From positions 1 through 38,646 of the forward strand of contig JBDGYE010000041.1 of the NCBI GenBank assembly GCA_039584255.1: DNA of 38,646 bases, in the 5' to 3' direction. This document shows positions 33,114 through 38,646 of this stretch, in pieces. A program made the translations under genes and the position numbers. This DNA is from JBDGYE01 sp039584255 (GTDB lineage: Bacteria; Gemmatimonadota; Gemmatimonadetes; Palauibacterales; Palauibacteraceae). The notes under the pieces are model-generated. The model saw nothing but the letters and a program-made list of their open reading frames with translations, was not told where the DNA came from and ran no database searches. Position 1 is the first letter of the stretch, and each line of letters begins with the position of its first letter.

Positions 33114-35516
33114 TCAACCTTCGCCAACAGCTTGCCGTAGATCCGGGTCCGCCTCCGACCACATGTCTTCGAATCGCGCCCGGTTCTCCGCCGCAGCTTC
33201 GGTGTCGCCTCGCCGCTCCGCGATCTCGGCCAGCCGCAGGTGGGAGACGGCCAGGTACGGAAGCTCGAACGGCGAGAGCTCGGCGATGTGCCGGTACCAG
33301 GGCTCCGCCTCGTCATGACGGCCGAGCTCCATCAGCAGCTCGGCACGGGCGAAGCGCTCGTGGATGCGGGCATACATGGGGGACGAGAACGTCTTGCCGT
33401 ACCAGGTGTCCATCTTGGCGCGCTCCAGCTCCGCCAAGGCCTCTTCCAGCCGTCCCTGCCCGCGGAGCACGGCGGACCGGATGCCGTGTGCGAGGTCCTG
33501 CGCGAGACTGCCGGTCGTGGGGACCAGCGCCAGCGCCTCGAGCTCTCCGGCATGACGGAGCGCCGCCTCGGCCTGTCCGAGCCGCGCCCGGATCAGGCCC
33601 AGCTGGTGCAGACGAATCGCGGGGTGGATGTCGTCGTGGGCCGTGAACACGACGCTGGGGTTGTCGCTCGTCTCCACGGTGGCCGGGTCCAGGCGCTCCA
33701 GCCGCGCCGCCAGGTCTTGCAGCTCAGTCTCCGTGACCGGGACGAAGGGCATCGTAGAGAGGATCGCTTCGTACTCCAGCGCCATGCCGGGGCTCAGACG
33801 GGCCAGGGCGGCGAGCTCGGACTTCGCGTCCTCCAGCCGCCCCGCCGCCAGCGCGAACGTCGGCAGCCATGCCTGCCCGAGGCGGCGTGCCTCCGGGCTT
33901 CGTGTGGGCGCGGCCAGAGCTCGCGTCACCGCCTCGCCACCGGGAACATCACGCGAGTAGACCGAAGCCGCCCACACGGCCAGAGCCGTCCCCAGGTCAT
34001 CCGCGCCCGGGAGCCGCGCGCCGACCGCCCCGATGCGTTCCTCGTCGCTGGTGCCGTACGCCCGCAGCGTCTCGACCTCCAGCGTGCGTCCGGGATCGGG
34101 ATGGAGCGCGACGAACCGGTCGGCCACATCTTCCAGCTCGGCCGTTCGGCCTTCATAGGCCAGGATCCGCGCCAGGTGGATGAGGGCCGTGGAGTGGTCC
34201 GGATCGAACTCCAGCACCTTCTCCAACGACTCCCTGGCCTCGGTGAACGAGCGGCCATACAGCGGATAGGCGTGGAACTGAACCTCGGCCAGGTCGAGCC
34301 ACGCCTCCATCTCGTCCGGATACGAGCCGAGGATCGACCGGTAGGCCTCGGCTGCCCGCACGTTGTCTCCCCGCCGCCGAATGAGAAACGCCTCCAGCAT
34401 GCGCCGGTCGCGCTCTGACAGGCGGTCGCGGTAGCGCAGGGTCTGCTCAGCGGCTGCCCGCGACAGCTCGTCCTGGAGATTCCACTCTGCCACCAGGCTC
34501 AGGCGGTAGTAGGCGAGCGCGAAGGTGGTGTCCTCGGCCACGGCCCGCTGGAAGCTCTCCACCGACGGGTTGAACTGGCCGCGGCGGAACTGCTCCTCGC
34601 CTTCCAGGAAGGCCTTGAGCGCGGGCAGGCTCTCGGTGGTGACGGCGGCGATGCGCCGCACCCGGGCCGCTGGTCCCCCGGACAGCCCCGACAGGAGCTG
34701 TGCCGTGAGGTGGTCTACCATGTCGAACATGCCCTCACCGGGGCCGTCGACGCTTCCCTCGCCGGCCGGCTGGCTCGTATCCGCCTCATACAGCGCCGCC
34801 GTGATCTGCATCCGCCCGCCCGCCTCGACGATGTCGCCTACCACGTACAGGTCAGCGCCGAAGCCCTCGGCCACCCGGGGTCCCGCCGCCGGGTCACCCG
34901 GCTCCAGGCCTTCACGCTCCATCATCTGCATGATGGCGCGCGCGTCCACGGTTCGCAGATCTCCGGCCCCGTCCAGCTTCGTGCCCAGGAGGCTGACCAT
35001 GCCTTCCCCGAGGTAGGCCATGTCCGGACTGCCCTGGACGGAGAATGGAAGGACGGCGACGACGGTTCCGCCGGCCGTGGCTCCGGCCGTCGGCTGCCGA
35101 TCCGCGTCTGCGGACTCCGAGTCGCGCCACAGCACCCGGTCGGCCACCAGCCACGCCCCTAGCAGAAAGAGGACCGTGCCGGCGAGCGCCAGGATCCCCG
35201 GCAGCCACCGGTGCGACCGCGGCTGGGCGGCGATCTCCTCGAGCTCGCCCGCCGCGGCTTCCCCTGTGCGCCGGAAGCCACCCTCGGGATGCCTCTCGTA
35301 CACCCACGCCACGATGACGGCCACGGGGAAGCCGACGATCACCAGCACGGTGACGATAGTCAGAATCACGGGCGGGAGTGCCAGGCCCTCGGCCATGATG
35401 TCCACGGCCTGCAGCGCCGCGAACGAGACGGCTCCGTAGACCGCCGCCACGCGGAAGACCCGGCGTCGCCTCATCTCTGCGAGAAGGCGTCTGTAGCGAG
35501 GAGTGGTCTCGGACAT
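33114..35516 (-). CDS. TolB-like/TPR membrane protein
   Basis: This 800-residue protein has an N-terminal membrane region (VFRVAAVYGAVSFAALQAVD; VILTIVTVLVIVGFPVAVIV), the signature AWVYERHPEGG and another helix (ILALAGTVLFLLGAWLVAD). A TolB-like domain follows (VVAVLPFSVQGSPDMAYLGE), then many TPR units (ALAYYRLSLVAEWN, AYRSILGSYPDEMEAWL, LEKVLEFDPDHSTALIHLA). This architecture is often labelled adenylate cyclase-like in databases, but no cyclase domain is present. It is a paralogue of the gene at 36924. No purine-rich ribosome site precedes the ATG at 35516. A sensing or scaffold role is inference. Confidence 0.85.
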   Translation of the reverse strand: MSETTPRYRRLLAEMRRRRVFRVAAVYGAVSFAALQAVDIMAEGLALPPVILTIVTVLVIVGFPVAVIVAWVYERHPEGGFRRTGEAAAGELEEIAAQPRSHRWLPGILALAGTVLFLLGAWLVADRVLWRDSESADADRQPTAGATAGGTVVAVLPFSVQGSPDMAYLGEGMVSLLGTKLDGAGDLRTVDARAIMQMMEREGLEPGDPAAGPRVAEGFGADLYVVGDIVEAGGRMQITAALYEADTSQPAGEGSVDGPGEGMFDMVDHLTAQLLSGLSGGPAARVRRIAAVTTESLPALKAFLEGEEQFRRGQFNPSVESFQRAVAEDTTFALAYYRLSLVAEWNLQDELSRAAAEQTLRYRDRLSERDRRMLEAFLIRRRGDNVRAAEAYRSILGSYPDEMEAWLDLAEVQFHAYPLYGRSFTEARESLEKVLEFDPDHSTALIHLARILAYEGRTAELEDVADRFVALHPDPGRTLEVETLRAYGTSDEERIGAVGARLPGADDLGTALAVWAASVYSRDVPGGEAVTRALAAPTRSPEARRLGQAWLPTFALAAGRLEDAKSELAALARLSPGMALEYEAILSTMPFVPVTETELQDLAARLERLDPATVETSDNPSVVFTAHDDIHPAIRLHQLGLIRARLGQAEAALRHAGELEALALVPTTGSLAQDLAHGIRSAVLRGQGRLEEALAELERAKMDTWYGKTFSSPMYARIHERFARAELLMELGRHDEAEPWYRHIAELSPFELPYLAVSHLRLAEIAERRGDTEAAAENRARFEDMWSEADPDLRQAVGEG

Positions 35517-35641
35517 GGGGGGAAGATCGGGTGTTAGCGTGGATGGGGGAAGGGGCCTCGGCGCCGGGCGAAGTGGCCGCTGGTCCCTCCCGGCCAGGCG
35601 TCTGTAGGTTGGACTCTCGGATTCCCTGGAAAGGTGAGGCC

Positions 35642-36148
35642 ATGACCCTTGAGGCGTTCTTTCAGATGATCGAGGCGGCGGCCGTCGTCATCGCCGTTGG
35701 CTTCGCGATAGTGCAGGTGCGGCAGCACGAGCGGCGCCAGGCCCGGGAGTCGGCCATGGAGCTCCTCCACTCGTTCCAGACGCCGGACTTCGCAAGGGCG
35801 CTCACCCTCGTGTACGCGATGCCCGACGGTTTGTCCAAGGCGCAGATCGAACAGCGGCTGGGGGACGACCTGCACCTCGTCTACGCGATGACCACTACGT
35901 GGGAGAGCGTGGGCGTGCTGGTGTTCCGGCGAGAGATCTCGCTCAACCTCGTGGACGACTTCTTCAGCGGCCCGGTCACGATCTCCTGGCGCAGGCTGCG
36001 GGGCTACTTCATGGCCGAGAGAGCAGAGCAGCAGCGCGAGACGATCGGAGAGTGGTTCGAATGGCTGGCCGATCGCCTGGCCGACCGCGAGTCGGATGAG
36101 CCACCAATTCCGGCACACGTCGCCCACAGGAACTGGGCGGTAAAGTAG
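35642..36148 (+). CDS. Membrane-anchored small protein, DUF4760-like
   Basis: This 168-residue protein has one N-terminal helix (FQMIEAAAVVIAVGFAIVQV), then charged helices (RQHERRQARESAMELLHSFQ, YAMTTTWESVGVLVFRREI, EWFEWLADRLADRESDE). Its ATG at 35642 follows AAGGTGAGG. The pattern (helix, R-x-x-R-x-A, TPDFARALTLVY) matches the DUF4760-type group of small inner-membrane proteins of unknown role. It is divergent from the TolB/TPR gene. Confidence 0.75.
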   Translation: MTLEAFFQMIEAAAVVIAVGFAIVQVRQHERRQARESAMELLHSFQTPDFARALTLVYAMPDGLSKAQIEQRLGDDLHLVYAMTTTWESVGVLVFRREISLNLVDDFFSGPVTISWRRLRGYFMAERAEQQRETIGEWFEWLADRLADRESDEPPIPAHVAHRNWAVK

Positions 36149-36182
36149 GGATTGTCGGCGCGGGCCGGGAGTGCCCGTAATG

Positions 36183-36835
36183 CTAGTCGCTTCGCTGTCC
36201 TCCCCGACCGGTTCGCTCCACGATCGTGCGCGCCGTCCGCAGCAAGATCTCGTTCTGGTTTACGAGGTAACCCAGGTACAAGAGGCGCGCCGCGATCACG
36301 TTATGGAACTCGCGGCTCCCGATCAGCGAATCGTAGTCGTGCTCGCGGCCTCGACGCCGGGTCGTACTCGCCGCGACCAAACGTCGTGCCGACCAGCCCG
36401 CCCAGATGCGCCCACCGCGGGATCGAAGAACTGGAGCCGGAACGCGCGCGCCAGAGCGCGGTCGAATGCCGCCCGGTCCACTCCCGTGTCACGGGTTGCC
36501 ACCATGTCGGCAAGCTCGTGGGCCGCCTCGATGGAAGCCTCGTTAACGGCGTGAGCCCCTTCGAGCAGCTCCACGTTGCTCGTGAACTTCCGGTTCAGCT
36601 CCTGACGGTAGACCGCCTCGCGCCGTGCGTCCCGGCGTGTGTCCCACCATGCGTCGAGCGAGAAGGCGATGAGGATCCCGAGGACGAGGATGACGACGTC
36701 GCGCGTCGAGGCGCGGAGGACCCGGCCGAGCCTTCCGGCGGGGGGCGCGCGGGTGCCGTCGGCGTTCAAAGCCCTGCCCAGCCTCCGTTGGGGGAAGGGA
36801 ACGGCCGGCAAGCGCCTCCGGTCCGGCCTCGCCAA
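36183..36835 (-). pseudogene. Frameshifted small membrane protein gene
   Basis: Three reading frames together spell one protein. Frame 1 gives STRDVVILVLGILIAFSLDAWW, a membrane helix, then RREAVYRQELNRKF and LQFFDPAVGA. Frame 2 gives LGGLVGTTFGRGEYD. Frame 3 gives HDYDSLIGSREFHNVIAARL and LLYLGYLVNQNEILLRT to the stop at 36183. Both shifts are +1. The first is repaired by dropping one base in GCATCTGGG and the second by dropping one C in GACCCGG. No ATG or good ribosome site exists; TTG at 36835 or 36769 are the possible starts. The family resembles small helix-anchored hypotheticals. Confidence 0.65.
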
Positions 36836-36923
36836 CCTCGCCGAATCGCTTCAGCGGATGCAAGGTCCGGGTTCAGTGGTCGCCGGTGACCTGTCCGGAG
36901 CAGTGGCCGGGGGGACCGAGCGC

Positions 36924-38646
36924 TCACGGAGCCGGACGCTCCGGCGGATCCGGCAGGTCGGGGATGTTCAGCGCCGCCAGGGCCGCTTCGTAGCGCGGCT
37001 CCCCGCGCAGCCGCTCCCCTCCGGGCAGCGCGTAGATCGACGAGAGGTCGGGCGGCTGCGTCTCGACGATGAAATTGACTACGTCCAAGGCTTCATCGGT
37101 CGCGTCGAGGAGAATCAGCCACGCTACGACCATGTAGACCGACGGCTCTTCCCTCCAACCCAGCATACTGGCGACTGACTCCGCGCGCCGCGACGGGTCT
37201 CGCAGCCCGGCGATCACCGCGGAGGCCGATGCTTCTCCTCCGGGTGCTCCGTTGACCACCGCCCAACGCCGCAGGTTCCGCTCGGCCTCGTCGTACCGTC
37301 CGAGGCGTGACTGGGCAAGAGCGGTCTGCTGCAGCGAGATGGGAATGTCCGGCTGGATCGAGAGCGCCCGTGCATGGACCCGGATCCCCTCCTCATCTAG
37401 CCCCATCACGATCAGCTGCTCGCCGAGACTCATCAGCCCATGGGAGCTCAGAGGATCCAGCTCCACCGCCCGCTCGCACCAGGGCAGACCTTCCTCTTTC
37501 CTGCCCACGTCGGACAGATAGATGCAGTACCAGGTCAGACCCTGCGCGTAGGCGGGGTCGAGCTCGAGGGCGCGCTCGAAGTAACGCCCGGCCTCGGCCC
37601 AGTCCCTCTCGAACTCGTACACGGTAGTGGCAAGCGTATAAAGCGCTTCGGCGTTGTCGGGATCGAGCTCCAGGGCGCGGAGTGCAGCTCTCTTCGAGCG
37701 ATCCGCCCCCTCCCGGTCCGAATACTCCGTGTACCAGGGCAGCGCGTTGTATGCCGCCGCCAGCCCCACCCAGGCCGGGGCGTACGTCGAGTCCCGCCCA
37801 AGCGCCGCCTCGAAGTACTCGACGGCGTCCGCCAGTCCCTCCGGGGTCCGGGTGGCCCAGCGATGACGGCCGAGCAGGTACAGGTCGTAGGCCTCGAGGT
37901 CGGGCGTCCTCACGGCACCCGGGATCAGGTCCGGCGGTCCCGGCTGCGCTTCCGCCACCGGATCGAGTCCGGTGGTCATGGCCAGCACCACGGCCTCCGC
38001 CACCTCCTCCTGGATATCGAAGACGTTCTCGGCCGTGAGCTCCCGGTCCCACTCCTGCGACCATACGTGAAAGCCGTCCTCCGTGCCCACGAGCTGAGCC
38101 GTCACGCGGACTCGGCCGCCGGCCCGCCTCACGCTCCCCTCGAGGATCGTTTCGACGCCCAGGGTCTCGCCAATCTCTCTCAGGTCGCGGCTCTCACCCT
38201 TGTAGGCGAACGACGAGGTCCGGCCCGCCACCTTGAGCCCCGGCACTCGCGTGAGGGCGTTCAACAGCTCCTCCGAGAGGCCGTCGCTGAAGTACTCGTC
38301 CGACTCATGCCCGCTCATGTTGACGAACGGGAGCACGGCGATCGACGAGTAATCGGTGCGCGCGCCTTCTTCCCCGGCGCTCGTCCGGCCGACGGCCCAC
38401 CACGCGCTGATGAGCAGCAGGGCCGTGCCGGCGGCAGCCGCTAGGCCGACCGGCCAGCGCTTCGCCACCGGCTGCGCCACGATCTCCGAGATTTCGCCAG
38501 GCGCCGCATCCGGCGTCCGCCTCATCCCCTGCGGCGTTCTCTCGTAGGCCCAGGCGAGCACCAGAGCGATCGGGAACCCGAAGAGCGCGAGGAGTGTGGC
38601 GATAGTGAGGAAGCTCTCGGGCAGCCGGAGACCTTCCTGGAGCAAG
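36924..38646 (-). CDS. TolB-like/TPR membrane protein, 5' end beyond the window
   Basis: At least 573 residues are visible. The N-terminus is cut at the window end; the TTG at 38643-38645 is internal. The visible part has a membrane helix (LTIATLLALFGFPIALVLAW), the signature AWAYERTPQGM, a second helix (VGLAAAAGTALLLISAWWAV) and a TolB/FlgO-like domain (IAVLPFVNMSGHESDEYFSD; TILEGSVRRAGGRVRVTAQL). Many TPR repeats follow (AVEYFEAALGRDSTYAPAWV, ALRALELDPDNAEALYTLA, YFERALELDPAYAQGL). It is closest in layout to the gene at 33114; the two flank a hemerythrin gene and two small membrane-protein genes. Its role is unknown. Confidence 0.87.
   Translation of the reverse strand, partial: LLQEGLRLPESFLTIATLLALFGFPIALVLAWAYERTPQGMRRTPDAAPGEISEIVAQPVAKRWPVGLAAAAGTALLLISAWWAVGRTSAGEEGARTDYSSIAVLPFVNMSGHESDEYFSDGLSEELLNALTRVPGLKVAGRTSSFAYKGESRDLREIGETLGVETILEGSVRRAGGRVRVTAQLVGTEDGFHVWSQEWDRELTAENVFDIQEEVAEAVVLAMTTGLDPVAEAQPGPPDLIPGAVRTPDLEAYDLYLLGRHRWATRTPEGLADAVEYFEAALGRDSTYAPAWVGLAAAYNALPWYTEYSDREGADRSKRAALRALELDPDNAEALYTLATTVYEFERDWAEAGRYFERALELDPAYAQGLTWYCIYLSDVGRKEEGLPWCERAVELDPLSSHGLMSLGEQLIVMGLDEEGIRVHARALSIQPDIPISLQQTALAQSRLGRYDEAERNLRRWAVVNGAPGGEASASAVIAGLRDPSRRAESVASMLGWREEPSVYMVVAWLILLDATDEALDVVNFIVETQPPDLSSIYALPGGERLRGEPRYEAALAALNIPDLPDPPERPAP

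Noticed and set aside
36639..37178. Open frame of 179 codons on the + strand
   Set aside because: It runs antisense through the frameshifted gene and the TolB/TPR gene, has Arg-rich low-similarity sequence and no ribosome site.

Overview
The window is GC-rich, densely coded bacterial DNA. The gene content is typical of Gemmatimonadota or a related phylum: an 800-residue MacB/FtsX-like orphan permease (ADOP type), a protein kinase fused to a TPR region, TolB-like/TPR membrane proteins, many small exported or lipoprotein hypotheticals, Kelch and PD40 propellers, and few operons. This assignment is inference from style and families; there is no rRNA, tRNA or taxonomic marker gene in the window.

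Layout. 1-5.4 kb: an exported subtilisin-like protease (5' end cut by the window, one frameshift), a Kelch/IPT lipoprotein, an exported prolidase-like amidohydrolase and a stand-alone GGQ release-factor-like protein. 5.5-6.4 kb: a two-gene operon of small exported proteins. 6.6-7.4 kb: remnants, namely a DUF2442 gene carrying the tail of a DUF4160 gene, a 40-bp scrap of a WYL regulator and a 49-codon gene. 7.6-9.0 kb: a lipoprotein, an Mth938-type protein and an outer-membrane barrel. 9.4-11.9 kb: a Cas4-like/DUF2779 nuclease, a truncated WYL regulator and a Uma2 nuclease. 12-14.9 kb: KatG and an exported methyltransferase. 15.3-20 kb: a Cys-rich exported protein, a kinase-TPR protein with two frameshifts and a CDF metal transporter. 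20-25.6 kb: a small membrane protein, an exported NTF2-like protein, a FitAB-like toxin-antitoxin pair, a PD40 lipoprotein, a RecB-type nuclease and a VapBC pair with a clear palindromic operator. 25.8-29.7 kb: the ADOP permease and a B12-binding radical SAM enzyme. 29.8-32.5 kb: more small exported and membrane proteins. 32.5-38.6 kb: hemerythrin-domain protein, two paralogous TolB/TPR membrane proteins (the second cut by the window end), a small membrane-anchored protein and a frameshifted gene.

The best candidates for something undescribed are in the small exported proteins. The 257-residue product at 29761-30534 is a gapless internal duplication at a constant offset of 118 residues. It conserves two Cys, a C-x2-H-x-D-Y-x-W motif and about 20 other positions, and it sits beside an exported NTF2-like protein. 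A possible single-repeat relative at 5990-6442 sits, in a coupled operon, beside another exported NTF2-like protein. No function can be assigned from sequence alone.

Five apparent frameshifts in three genes are all in the same direction (+1), and four of them can be placed in G or C runs. This looks more like systematic indel error in the source assembly than five independent mutations.
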